Assembly (NCBI GenBank): GCA_035995025.1
Contig: DASYKY010000101.1
Location: 62,001-126,000 of the forward strand
Direction: 5' to 3'
Length of the DNA: 64,000 nucleotides
From: Actinophytocola sp035995025
Lineage (GTDB): Bacteria > Actinomycetota > Actinomycetes > Mycobacteriales > Pseudonocardiaceae
The notes beneath the pieces are model-generated. The model had not been told where the DNA came from. It saw nothing but the letters and a program-made list of their open reading frames with translations, and did not search any database. Positions 25,647-33,855 of this stretch are shown here, piece after piece. The first letter of the stretch is position 1, and the number at the start of each line of letters is the position of its first letter. The translations under genes were made by a program, and so were the position numbers.

Positions 25647-27432
25647 GCAGACCCTCGGCCGAGCGGACGAGCACCTCGCACGCGGCCCGGTCCCGCCCGC
25701 CGGTGGCCGGGTGCTCCGCGCGCGCCCGCCACTGCCGCACCACCTGCTCGGCCGCGGTCCGCAGCCGAGCCTCGTCGGCGTCCTCGGGAAGGCCCAGCCG
25801 GACGCGCGGGTCCGCCCCGTGCCCGCCGAGGAGCCGGACCGCCTCGGCGCCCGCGCTGCCGGCGAAGCGCAAAACGCGGGTGTCGCTGCGTTCCAGCTCG
25901 TCGAGCAGGTCCAGCTCCGCGATCTCGTGTGCCTCCGCGCCGATGCGTTCCACCGCCCAGCGCAGCGGGTGGTCCCGGCGCACCAGGTCGGTCATCGTGA
26001 CGATGGCGCGGCGCGCGGCGATCACCGGCTGCCACGCCGCGAGCTTGCCGGCGAGCCGCGCCGCACTCGTCGACCCGGCCAGCTCCACCCGATGGCGGCC
26101 CCGGCGCAACGCCGCCCGGAACTCCTCCCCCGGCCACAACAGGCACAGCACGCCGTCGACGGCGCCGCGCGGCCCGTCGTCGGCGAGGAACTCCGCGGCG
26201 AGCGCCTCGTCGGCCGGACCGCCGGCGACCACGATGGTGACCGCGTCCTCCGCGGACCCCAGCTCGCCGGGCGGACCACCCACGACGGCAAGGCGGGGCC
26301 GCGCGGCCATCCGCTCGGCCACGGCGTCCCAGCGGGCCCGGTCCGGGCCGGCCGCGGCCGTCCGCTGCCCCTGCCGGACCAGGTCACGCACCTGCCGGTA
26401 AAGCGCGCTGTGTTCGAGCGACGGGGTCGGCCCGGCGGTCGAGACCTGGTCGATCCGCTCGGCGACGCGCACGGTCACCACGGCCAGGTCGCCGCTCGCC
26501 GCGCACTCCATGGCGCCACCGAGCGCGGTGAGCCGCTCCGCGTCGGGTCCGAGAGTGGACCGCAGCTGCCGCACGGACACCGTGCTCACCGGCGTCGTGA
26601 CCCGCACCCGCAGCGCGTCGTCGCGGAGGAAGAACACCGTGACCGGCTCGTCGGCCTGCTCCCCGGCCAGCGCGTTCAGCACGGCCGCCACCGCGTGGTA
26701 CAGCCCGGACTCGACCTGCCAACCGACGCGCGGGCCGAGGTCGCCGCGGAAGCGGACCGGGCGCGGCAGCATCGACGCCAGCTCCTCCAGCGCCGCGCGC
26801 GGGCCACGGTCGGGCAGCATCGCCGGGTAGACGCCGCGCACGATGGTGCGAAAGTTGTCGAGCAGGTCGTCGAGGGACTCGCGCGCCTCGGCGAGGTCGT
26901 CCATGGTCGCCACGCCCGCCGGTCCGGCCAGGTCCTGCAGCTGTTCCCGCACGTCGGCGAGGTCGCGCAGCGTGGTCGTGGTGATCGCGCCGACGAGCCG
27001 CCGCCGCTCCAGGTCCCGGACCTCGGCGAGCCGCTCGCGGGCGGCGGAAACCTCGGCCCGCAGCCGCTCGGCGCGAACGTGCGCGCGCTCGTGGTCGGCC
27101 CGCAGCCGGGCCAGCCGGACGGCCACACCGAGCCAGGTGGCGGTCTCCCGCAGCATCTCGCTCGCGCCGTCGTTCCACCGCCAGGGCGCGGCGACGCACA
27201 CCATGCCGCCCCCCGCGACGGGCTCGCGCACGACCTCGCCCGCCGGCTCCCCCGCCTGCTCGGGCCACGACGCGATGGGGACGAACCGCGACCGCGGCGC
27301 GCGGTCGGTCCGCACCACGACGCCGTAGACGGCCTGCCCGCCGACGGCGTCGGCGAGGTTGCGGACGAGCGTCGTCACCAGGTGCTCGGGCGACACGCTG
27401 ATGGCCAGGCTGTGCGGTCGGCTCGCGCGCAT
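25624..27432 (-). CDS. Degenerate sensor-kinase-like protein of 602 residues
   Basis: The N-terminal 110 residues look like a GAF/sensor domain (PHSLAISVSPEHLVTTLVRNLADAV). A coiled-coil of Arg/Glu-rich heptads runs to DLERRRLVGAITTTTLRDLADV, which aligns with the HisKA_3 motif E-R-x-x-L-x-x-D-L-H-D-G but lacks the His. A kinase-like ATP-binding fold appears vestigial (LYHAVAAVLNAL instead of an Asn N-box). The C-terminal 250 residues (LAVVGGPPGELGS, VLCLLWPGEEFRAAL, ILxxDELERSDTRVLRF-like helices) match no family I know. It lies 6 nt downstream of the response regulator in one operon and may be a modulating pseudokinase. Confidence 0.7.
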   Translation of the reverse strand: MRASRPHSLAISVSPEHLVTTLVRNLADAVGGQAVYGVVVRTDRAPRSRFVPIASWPEQAGEPAGEVVREPVAGGGMVCVAAPWRWNDGASEMLRETATWLGVAVRLARLRADHERAHVRAERLRAEVSAARERLAEVRDLERRRLVGAITTTTLRDLADVREQLQDLAGPAGVATMDDLAEARESLDDLLDNFRTIVRGVYPAMLPDRGPRAALEELASMLPRPVRFRGDLGPRVGWQVESGLYHAVAAVLNALAGEQADEPVTVFFLRDDALRVRVTTPVSTVSVRQLRSTLGPDAERLTALGGAMECAASGDLAVVTVRVAERIDQVSTAGPTPSLEHSALYRQVRDLVRQGQRTAAAGPDRARWDAVAERMAARPRLAVVGGPPGELGSAEDAVTIVVAGGPADEALAAEFLADDGPRGAVDGVLCLLWPGEEFRAALRRGRHRVELAGSTSAARLAGKLAAWQPVIAARRAIVTMTDLVRRDHPLRWAVERIGAEAHEIAELDLLDELERSDTRVLRFAGSAGAEAVRLLGGHGADPRVRLGLPEDADEARLRTAAEQVVRQWRARAEHPATGGRDRAACEVLVRSAEGLLTAERTR

Positions 27433-27438
27433 CCCCGG

Positions 27439-28101
27439 CTACCCGTCGACCCGGCGCGCGCGCAGGTAGGCGAGCACGGCGAGGACCCGGCGGTGGTGCA
27501 CGGTCTGGTCGCCGGGCAGGTTGAGCTTGCCGAAGATCGCGGCGATGTGCTTCTCGACCGCCTTCGTGGACACGTAAAGTTCTTTGGCGATCCCGTTGTT
27601 GGCGCGGCCCTCGGCCATCAGGCGCAGCACGTCCAGCTCACGCTCGGACAGCGCCCCGACGCGGTTGTCGCCCGACGCGGGCGCCTGCACGAGGCGCTTG
27701 GCCAGCACGGGTTCGATCACGATCTCGCCCGCCGCGATCCGGTCCAGCGTGTCCGCGAGCACCTGCACGCCGGCGATCTGCTCCTTGAGCCGGTAGCCGA
27801 TCCGCTCGGCGCCGATCTCCAGCACCCGCATCAGGTAGTGGGTCTCCGCGTAGTGCGACAGCAGCAGCAGGCCGGTGTCCGGGCGCAGGGCCCGGATGCG
27901 CTCGGCGGTGACCAGCCCGCCGTCGGGCTCGGGCGGCATGCGGATGTCGAGCACGGCGACGTCGACCGGTTCGGTGGCGACGATCGCGAGCAGCGCGTTC
28001 CCGTCCGCCACGCAGCCGACCACCTCGTGACCCGCGGCCTCCAGCAGCAGCACGAGACCCTCGCGGAACAGGGCGCCGTCCTCCGCGATGGCTACCCGCA
28101 T
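27439..28101 (-). CDS. NarL/LuxR-type response regulator
   Basis: The 220-residue regulator has a receiver domain (acidic pocket AEDG, phospho-acceptor Asp in VAVLDIRMPPEPDGG at about residue 54, and LLLLSHYAE; the usual Lys switch is in YRLKEQIAG) and a LuxR-type HTH (ALSERELDVLRLMAEGRANNGIA, STKAVEKHIAAIFGKL). ATG 28101 overlaps the end of the small kinase gene by 10 nt, so the three minus-strand genes are coupled. Both canonical and degenerate kinases flank it; which one phosphorylates it cannot be read from sequence. Confidence 0.92.
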   Translation of the reverse strand: MRVAIAEDGALFREGLVLLLEAAGHEVVGCVADGNALLAIVATEPVDVAVLDIRMPPEPDGGLVTAERIRALRPDTGLLLLSHYAETHYLMRVLEIGAERIGYRLKEQIAGVQVLADTLDRIAAGEIVIEPVLAKRLVQAPASGDNRVGALSERELDVLRLMAEGRANNGIAKELYVSTKAVEKHIAAIFGKLNLPGDQTVHHRRVLAVLAYLRARRVDG

Positions 28102-28640
28102 CGCAGCACCGCCCGATGTTGACGCGCACGCGGCAACCCGGGCGGTTTGTCGGAGATGCGCACCCGGATGAGGCGCCTGCCCCGCACCCTGATCCGAACC
28201 ACGCTGCCCGCACATAGAGTGTGCAGGTGGTCCGCGACGAGCAGGGCGACCCGGGAACGGGTCTCGGGGCGGAGCTCTTCGCCCGGCAAATCCAGCCGCA
28301 GCCGCAGGTTGCGGTGCTCGGCGAGAGTGCGCAACGCCGGCGCCAGACCGCCGCTGACCAGCATCGGCGGGTACAGGGCGGTGCCGACGCCGCGCAGGTC
28401 GTCGAGCACCCGGCGCAGCAGGCCCTGCGCCGCGTCGATGCGGGCGCCCAGCCCGGGGTCGTCGGCCGCCATCGAGATCAACCCGAGCTCCAGCGCGAGC
28501 GCGGACATCCCCGCTGCCGCCCCGTCGTGCAGGTCTTTCTCCAGGTCGTGGCGCAGCCGGACCGCGTCCCGCCCGGGCGCGCGCAGGCGGCGAGGCAACC
28601 AGGCCCCCAGCCCGGACACCCTGCGTGCGCGACCATCCAT
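28092..28640 (-). CDS. Short HisKA_3-type phosphotransfer protein without a clear ATPase
   Basis: This 182-residue protein keeps the dimerisation/phosphotransfer motif with its His (DLEKDLHDGAAAGMSALALELGL) and the second helix (GLLRRVLDDLRGVGTALYPPML). Where a HATPase N-box is expected it has ADHLHTLCAGSVVRIRVR, with no Asn, and DKPPGLPR in place of DxGxG. It is therefore a histidine-containing phosphotransfer-like or dead kinase, half the length of normal NarL-type kinases. It is the first gene of the operon with the response regulator and the large degenerate kinase. Confidence 0.7.
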   Translation of the reverse strand: MDGRARRVSGLGAWLPRRLRAPGRDAVRLRHDLEKDLHDGAAAGMSALALELGLISMAADDPGLGARIDAAQGLLRRVLDDLRGVGTALYPPMLVSGGLAPALRTLAEHRNLRLRLDLPGEELRPETRSRVALLVADHLHTLCAGSVVRIRVRGRRLIRVRISDKPPGLPRARQHRAVLRCG

Positions 28641-28780
28641 CGCACCAGCCTTGCTGTTCTTACCGGTTCGTTACAAGGGGTGTCGACCCCACCACGCGGT
28701 AGGGCAAACCCCATCACCATGTCTGCCAAGGCTATTAGGATTGACGCGCGGTTGCCGAATGGACGCGGGGAGTGGGCGTG

Positions 28781-30622
28781 ATGCGGTACGGAGTGGGCAT
28801 CGACCTCGGGACGTCGTTCACCTCGGCCGCGGTGATCGGGCCCGACGGCATGCGCATGGTGCCGCTTTCGCGTGGTGTGGTCGTTCCGTCGGTCGCCTAC
28901 GCGACCCCCGAGGGCACGCTGCTGACCGGTCTGGCCGCCGAGGAGGCGGCGCGCGGTGGCGAGCTCGGCCGGGTGGCCCGCGGGTTCAAGAGAAGGATCG
29001 GCGACCCGACACCGCTCGTGCTCGGCGGCACCGCGTACTCGCCCGACGCTCTCATGGCGGCCCAGCTACGGGACGTGCTCGAGTACGTGACCCGCATGGA
29101 GGGCTCGCCCCCGGAGACGATCATGCTGACCTGCCCGGCCATCTGGGGGCCATACCGGCGCGAGCACTTCGAGGAGGTGCCGCGCCTGGCGGGCGTGCCG
29201 GCCAGCCACGTGCTCACCGAGCCGGAGGCCGTGGCGACGCACTACTCGATGGAGCGGCGGCTGGGTGACGGCGAGGTGGTCGCCGTCTACGACCTCGGCG
29301 GCGGCACGTTCGACACCACGATCCTGCGGATGGGCCAGGGCGGGAGCATGGAGATCCTCGGTACCCCCGAGGGGATCGAGCACCTGGGCGGCATGGACTT
29401 CGACGAGACGCTGCTGGCGTTCGTCGACGACCGGCTCGGCGGCGCGGTGAGCGCGCTGGACCAGACCGATCCGCGCTCCGGGGCCCTGCTCGCGCACATC
29501 CGCACGTTGTGCGTGCGCGCCAAGGAAGAGCTCTCGATCGAGCCGGACGTGCTGATCAAGGTTCCGCTGCCGGCCGGCCCGCAGCAGGTGATGATCACCC
29601 GCCTGGAGCTCAACGACATGCTGCGGCCGTCGGTCCGGCTCACGACCGATGCGCTGCGCCACACCATCGCGTCGGCCGGCCTGCGCACCGAGGACGTGTC
29701 CGCGATGCTGCTGGCCGGTGGCTCGTCGCGGATTCCGCTCGTCGACCAGATGGTGTCGGAGGAGTTCGGCCGGCCGGTGCGGATGACGCTGCATCCCAAG
29801 TTCACCGTGGCGCTCGGCGGCGCGGCGACGGCCGCGCGGGTCCGCAACGCGGCCGACACCGCCCCGCCCCCGCGGCTCACGACCCCGCCCGGGGGTGTCG
29901 CGACCGCGTCTGCGCCCGTCCGGCACCGCAAGTGGCGGGTGCCGGTCGCGGCGGCGGTGGCGGTGGTCGCGGCCCTGGTCGTCGCGACGTTGTTCCTCGT
30001 CAACGGGGGCAACCCGGAGGGCACCGCGGACGCGGGCAAGGGCACGACCGACGCGGGCAAGCCGGCGGGGCCGGCGAAGACCATGCAGGTGTACGGCAAG
30101 AAGGGCCCGGTCGATCCGTACACGAGCTTCATCGCGTCCGCGGAGAACTGGGCGGGGGTCGACATCACCGACGGCGCCTCCCAGACCGCGATCAAGGCGA
30201 ACCCGGACGGCAAGGGCAACCTGCGCGTGCAGTGGGCCGGCGGCGCGCCCGGCCAGGTCTACATGCAGAACCCCACGGACTCCGAGGACAAGACGGCCTA
30301 TGTGAACAAGGGCGCGCTCGTGTTCAACGCGGAGGTGCACACGCCGCCGACGGCCCTCGTGACGGTGGCCGTGCACTGCGTCTACCCGTGCGCCGCGGAG
30401 GTCGAGGCGACGCAGCTGTTCCGCAAGCTGCCGAAGGACAAGCGCACCGAGGTCACGATCCCGCTGAACTGCTTCACGGCGAAGGGCCTGCGGCCGACCA
30501 CGATCAACACGCCGTTCCTCGTCTACACCACGGGCAAGCTCGACGTGACGTTCTCCGACATCCGCTGGGAGCCCGACGCGGCGAGCGGCCAACCCGCCAA
30601 ACGCTGCGCGAACCTCAAGTAG
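28781..30622 (+). CDS. Hsp70-family ATPase fused to a TM helix and a galactose-binding-like domain
   Basis: In this 613-residue protein, residues 1-345 are a DnaK-type actin-fold ATPase: phosphate-1 GIDLGTSFTSAAV, AVYDLGGGTFDTTIL and adenosine motif AMLLAGGSSRIPLV. The substrate-binding domain and lid of Hsp70 are absent. Instead come a Pro-rich linker, one transmembrane helix (VPVAAAVAVVAALVVATLFLV split at about 378-400) and about 190 extracellular residues ending VTIPLNCFTAKGL / TPFLVYTTGKLDVTFSDIRW. That tail resembles the C-terminal ExoP galactose-binding-like domain of some GH3 glucosidases. ATG 28781 follows GGGGAG by 8 nt; a TAGGAT -10 lies at 28736-28741. The cytosolic ATPase may signal binding of a cell-surface sugar. 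Confidence 0.85.
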   Translation: MRYGVGIDLGTSFTSAAVIGPDGMRMVPLSRGVVVPSVAYATPEGTLLTGLAAEEAARGGELGRVARGFKRRIGDPTPLVLGGTAYSPDALMAAQLRDVLEYVTRMEGSPPETIMLTCPAIWGPYRREHFEEVPRLAGVPASHVLTEPEAVATHYSMERRLGDGEVVAVYDLGGGTFDTTILRMGQGGSMEILGTPEGIEHLGGMDFDETLLAFVDDRLGGAVSALDQTDPRSGALLAHIRTLCVRAKEELSIEPDVLIKVPLPAGPQQVMITRLELNDMLRPSVRLTTDALRHTIASAGLRTEDVSAMLLAGGSSRIPLVDQMVSEEFGRPVRMTLHPKFTVALGGAATAARVRNAADTAPPPRLTTPPGGVATASAPVRHRKWRVPVAAAVAVVAALVVATLFLVNGGNPEGTADAGKGTTDAGKPAGPAKTMQVYGKKGPVDPYTSFIASAENWAGVDITDGASQTAIKANPDGKGNLRVQWAGGAPGQVYMQNPTDSEDKTAYVNKGALVFNAEVHTPPTALVTVAVHCVYPCAAEVEATQLFRKLPKDKRTEVTIPLNCFTAKGLRPTTINTPFLVYTTGKLDVTFSDIRWEPDAASGQPAKRCANLK

Positions 30623-30917
30623 CGCGCGGCCGGCGGTCGTAGGTCACCCCCGCGGCGACGGTGTAGTTGGCCGGGCGCAGGGCGGCGGGCAGCGTGTCGA
30701 CGAACTCGCCCACCTCGGTCAGGTCGACGCCGGCCGCGATGTGCAGCGTGCGGCCGCGGGTGGCCGGCGTGTACCCCAACGGCTTGACGGCCGGGGCCGG
30801 CCCGCCCGCGGGGTGGATCACCGCGCCGTCCGCGGTGGGTGTGACGGTCAGCCGGCCGCCGGGTGTTCTGCCCTCGTGGAACCAGATCTCGCCGATCGAA
30901 CAACGGTCGAGCAGCAT
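30615..30917 (-). CDS. Hypothetical 100-residue protein
   Basis: No family is recognised. The protein (MLLDRCSIGEIWFHEGRTPGG...) is rich in short strands and ends VAAGVTYDRRPRAT; it has no signal peptide or membrane segment. The start is set by a near-perfect ribosome site, GAGGAGG, 6 nt before ATG 30917, which makes it a convincing gene although small. Its 3' end overlaps the Hsp70 gene end by 8 nt in convergent orientation. It is divergent from the ECF gene with 237 nt between, a gap in which I see no further gene. Confidence 0.6.
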   Translation of the reverse strand: MLLDRCSIGEIWFHEGRTPGGRLTVTPTADGAVIHPAGGPAPAVKPLGYTPATRGRTLHIAAGVDLTEVGEFVDTLPAALRPANYTVAAGVTYDRRPRAT

Positions 30918-31154
30918 CGCAGTCCTCCTCACCGCGTTCCCCTCTGACCAGATCACGGTTCTGCGCACCTGCGGAGTTCGGCCCGTTTTCAGGTGTGGGG
31001 TTATCCCTACTCGCGGCCGACGGGGTGACACCCCGCAAGTCGCGGGTCTGCACCTCCGATCGGAGGGCTAGGCCCACCGACGCGGACGGCGGGAACGGAG
31101 AGGCTCTCTCGTGAACGGGGACACCCCCGAAACCGCACACGGGGAGGACATCTC

Positions 31155-31670
31155 ATGGCCGTCATCGACCAGGTCGTCCAGGACCACGAAGCGGCTCTGC
31201 TCGCCTACGCGACCAAGCTGACCGGCGGCGACCACCACAGCGCCGAGGACGTCGTGCAGGAGACCTGGCTGCGCGCCTGGCGCCACATCGGCAAGCTGAC
31301 CGAGGACCGCGGGTCGGTGCGCGGCTGGCTGATGCGCGTCGCCCACAACGTCGCGATCGACCAGCACCGCAGCCGGTGCGCCCGGCCGACAGAGGTGGAG
31401 CTGCCCGAGCAGGAGGCGCCGGAGGGCCCCGTGGTGCCCGCGCCCAGCGACGCGGTGGAGGCACGCGTCGTCGTCCGCTCGGCGCTCGGCGCTCTGTCCA
31501 CTGTGTACCGATCGACGCTGGTCGAGGTGTACCTCGCCGACCGCACCGCCACGTCCGCGGCGTCGGTGCTCGGCGTTCCGGTCGGCACGGTCAAGAGCCG
31601 CGTGCACAACGCGATCCGCGTGATGCGCAAGAACCTTCGCCAGCCCGTGCGCCGGCTCGTCCCCGCCTGA
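31155..31670 (+). CDS. ECF-type sigma-70 factor (SigL/SigM-like)
   Basis: The 171-residue ECF factor has sigma-2 (residues 8-75: HSAEDVVQETWLRAWRHI and RGWLMRVAHNVAIDQHRS) and sigma-4 (about 105-160: LSTVYRSTLVEVYLADRTATSA, VLGVPVGTVKSRVHNAIRVMRK). The C-terminus is short, with no extra regulatory domain. GGGGAGG lies 8 nt before ATG 31155. No zinc-type anti-sigma gene follows; the next gene (31759) is a soluble protein, so control must be elsewhere. Confidence 0.92.
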   Translation: MAVIDQVVQDHEAALLAYATKLTGGDHHSAEDVVQETWLRAWRHIGKLTEDRGSVRGWLMRVAHNVAIDQHRSRCARPTEVELPEQEAPEGPVVPAPSDAVEARVVVRSALGALSTVYRSTLVEVYLADRTATSAASVLGVPVGTVKSRVHNAIRVMRKNLRQPVRRLVPA

Positions 31671-31758
31671 TCCAGCTGGGAAACAGAGATTTCTGCCAGT
31701 CCCCACCGACTTAGCCTCGAGATCTATCTCACATACGGCTACTGACAAGGACTGTGAC

Positions 31759-32271
31759 ATGAACGCGCCTGTGCTGAAGGAGCCGTCGCTGCCGGTGCTG
31801 ACCCCGAGGTCCCGCCCGGCTCCCGGCTGGCTACGAGATCTGATGACGGCCAGGGCCCACTACGAGGAGCGGTTCGGCTGGCCGGTGGCGGTGCAGATTT
31901 CCGAACGGCGGCTCGCGGTGGGGCTGGGCACGATGCTCGACGCGCTCACGATGCCGGCCGCGCTCGGGGCACAGGTGCACGCGCAGCTGGGGATCGCGAT
32001 GCTGGCCGGGCCGGTCGTCGGCCACGCGCACGGTGGCGAGTGGACGTTCCTGACCCAGCCCCTGGCGCCGATGAGCCCGACGTTCATGGCGAACCTGGTG
32101 ACACACGGGGTCCGGTACGCGAGTGCCGGCGCGTACACGGTGATCCCGTCGACCCCGGGCGACAAGGACTGGCAGTGGGTCAACGAGCCGCGGCGCAACC
32201 AGCTGCCGCCATCGCCGTTCGCGGTGGCCGCGACGGTCCGCCGGGTGTGCGAGGCGACTGCCGCGCACTGA
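31759..32271 (+). CDS. Conserved actinobacterial protein of unknown function (170 residues)
   Basis: The sequence (AHYEERFGWPVAVQISERRLAVGLG, GEWTFLTQPLAP, GAYTVIPSTPG..WQWVNEP) matches a type of protein frequent in Pseudonocardiaceae. Its central strand pattern recalls the N-terminal part of primase-polymerase-like (prim-pol) domains, but the catalytic acidic residues are not evident, so no enzymatic role is proposed. It follows the ECF factor by 88 nt in the same direction; co-expression is possible. A strong hairpin lies just after it. Confidence 0.7.
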   Translation: MNAPVLKEPSLPVLTPRSRPAPGWLRDLMTARAHYEERFGWPVAVQISERRLAVGLGTMLDALTMPAALGAQVHAQLGIAMLAGPVVGHAHGGEWTFLTQPLAPMSPTFMANLVTHGVRYASAGAYTVIPSTPGDKDWQWVNEPRRNQLPPSPFAVAATVRRVCEATAAH

Positions 32272-32287
32272 CGGCGGGTCCTGACCC

Positions 32288-32319
32288 ACGTCGCCCGGCT
32301 GGTCCCCGCCGGGCGACGT
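32288..32319. terminator. Perfect 12-bp hairpin between convergent genes
   Basis: ACGTCGCCCGGC (32288-32299) pairs exactly with GCCGGGCGACGT (32308-32319) around an 8-nt loop, 17 nt after one stop codon and 36 nt beyond the other. There is no T-run, as is common in actinobacteria. Confidence 0.65.
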
Positions 32320-32354
32320 CCTGCGAGGTCGCCGCCCGGCTGTTCCTCAGCCGC

Positions 32355-33713
32355 TCACCAGCCGACGGCGACGAGCAGGTACTGCGGGTCGCCGTGCGAG
32401 ACGAACGAGGACTGGCCCGCGACGTCGTCGTACGGGAAGCCGTAGGCCAGCCCGTTGATGGCGTGGTCGTGCCAGAACTTGGCGTAGTAGTTCGACGGCG
32501 CGGCCGAGTAGTACCGCGCCGGGTCCTGCCATTGGTCTTGCGGCAGGTGTGCGGTGTGCCGGTTGAGCGCGGCGCACATGTCCGGGTTGCCGGCCAGGCT
32601 CCCGGCGCAGCCGAAGATGTTCGAGGTGGGCTCGTTGACACCGACGGAGCTCGCGTACCCGGTGAAGTAGCCGGCGTTCGCGCCGCCGGGCCGGAACGAC
32701 GGGTCGCTGCCGGGCGCGATGATCCGGTACGGCGCCTGGGTCTGCGCCAGCACGTCGAACTCGGGCGGCACCGCGTCGACGAACCGCTGGAAGGTCGCCG
32801 ACCGGTCCTCGGCGAAGGTCGCCTGGTTCTCACCGACCTGCACGTCGTACCCGTCGTGTGCGTGCAGCCGCATCGCGAGCTTCAGCCCGAACGCGTCGAC
32901 GCGGGTGGTGTTGCCGTTGAACACGTCCGGCCCGACGGTGAACTCGATGAAGTCGAAGTACTGGCCGTTGGGCTCGCCGAGGTAGAAGTACATGCGCCCG
33001 GCGGAGTTGGCCGGCATGTCCAGGTAGGGCTGCTCGGCGATCGAGTGCGTCTGGCCGTTGAAGTTCCAGTACACCTGGCTGTCCGGGTACCGGCCGTTGG
33101 TGCGGTTGAGGATCTTGACCGTCAGCACGTTCTGCGCGGGCGGGATCGTGCTGGTGTCGCCCCAGAAGTCGTCCGGCTCCTGGGGATCGCCGCCGCCACC
33201 GCCGGTCCCGACGACCGACAGCTCCCACAGCGAGTAGCCGTACGGCGTGGCCCGTGCGGTGCCGAGCACCCGCAGGTAGCGCCCGGAGCCCGCGACGTCC
33301 AGCGTCTGCGTGCCACCGGTGCCCGAGGCGGTCGAGTAGAGCGTGGTCCAGGTGTTGCCGTCGGCCGACAGCTGGATCTGGAAGGCACTCGCGTACGCCG
33401 CCTCCCAGGCGAGCACGACCTGGCACACGGTGGCCGTGCCGCCCAGGTCCACCCGCAGCCACTGCGGGTCGCTGAACGCGCTCGACCAGCGGGTGGCCGA
33501 GCTGCCGTCCACGGCGGCGGCGGCCGAGGTGGCGCCGTTCTCCGTGGAGGAGGCGGTCGCGGTGTGGTTGCGCGCCAGGTTGCTACCGGTGCAGGCCGCC
33601 GCGTGGGGCTCCGCCTGGGCGCCCGGCGCCACGAGCACACCACCGGCGATCAGGGCCGCGGCCAGCAGGCCGACGCGGGCCCGGCGCAGCATCGAAGAAG
33701 GACGAAAGCTCAT
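32355..33713 (-). CDS. Secreted GH64-like beta-1,3-glucanase with N-terminal F5/8 type C domain
   Basis: The 452-residue secreted protein has a Sec signal (to AQA-EP at about 35) and a discoidin/CBM32-like domain (about 40-170: NLARNHTATASSTENGATSA..AVDGSSATRWSSAFSDPQWLRVDLG). A GGGGG linker leads to a C-terminal catalytic-type domain (DVLTVKILNRTNGRYPDSQVYWNFNG, MYFYLGEPNGQYFDFIEFT, RVDAFGLKLAMRLHAHDGYDVQVGE, FWHDHAINGLAYGFPYDDVAGQSS) typical of GH64/thaumatin-like laminaripentaose-producing glucanases. It would act on fungal-type beta-1,3-glucan outside the cell. A LacI-type palindrome lies 51 nt upstream of its ATG. Confidence 0.85.
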   Translation of the reverse strand: MSFRPSSMLRRARVGLLAAALIAGGVLVAPGAQAEPHAAACTGSNLARNHTATASSTENGATSAAAAVDGSSATRWSSAFSDPQWLRVDLGGTATVCQVVLAWEAAYASAFQIQLSADGNTWTTLYSTASGTGGTQTLDVAGSGRYLRVLGTARATPYGYSLWELSVVGTGGGGGDPQEPDDFWGDTSTIPPAQNVLTVKILNRTNGRYPDSQVYWNFNGQTHSIAEQPYLDMPANSAGRMYFYLGEPNGQYFDFIEFTVGPDVFNGNTTRVDAFGLKLAMRLHAHDGYDVQVGENQATFAEDRSATFQRFVDAVPPEFDVLAQTQAPYRIIAPGSDPSFRPGGANAGYFTGYASSVGVNEPTSNIFGCAGSLAGNPDMCAALNRHTAHLPQDQWQDPARYYSAAPSNYYAKFWHDHAINGLAYGFPYDDVAGQSSFVSHGDPQYLLVAVGW

Positions 33714-33763
33714 GGGCCATCTCCTTTGACAGCACTGTCTCCCGACAAGGCAGGGGGGTTCGA

Positions 33764-33775
33764 GAGAGCGCTCTC
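33764..33775. promoter_or_regulatory. LacI-type operator GAGAGCGCTCTC
   Basis: This perfect 12-bp palindrome lies upstream of the glucanase gene and matches the GAGCGCTC core of CelR/CebR-type operators that control polysaccharide hydrolases in actinobacteria. Repression released by an oligosaccharide is inferred; no lacI gene is in the window. Confidence 0.65.
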
Positions 33776-33855
33776 AACGAGAGTGGCCCGCGGCCCGCGG
33801 AGCTGTCAAGGATTTTCCGGAACCGGTTCCAGCTCGGCGGCCCGCCGGGTTCTCG

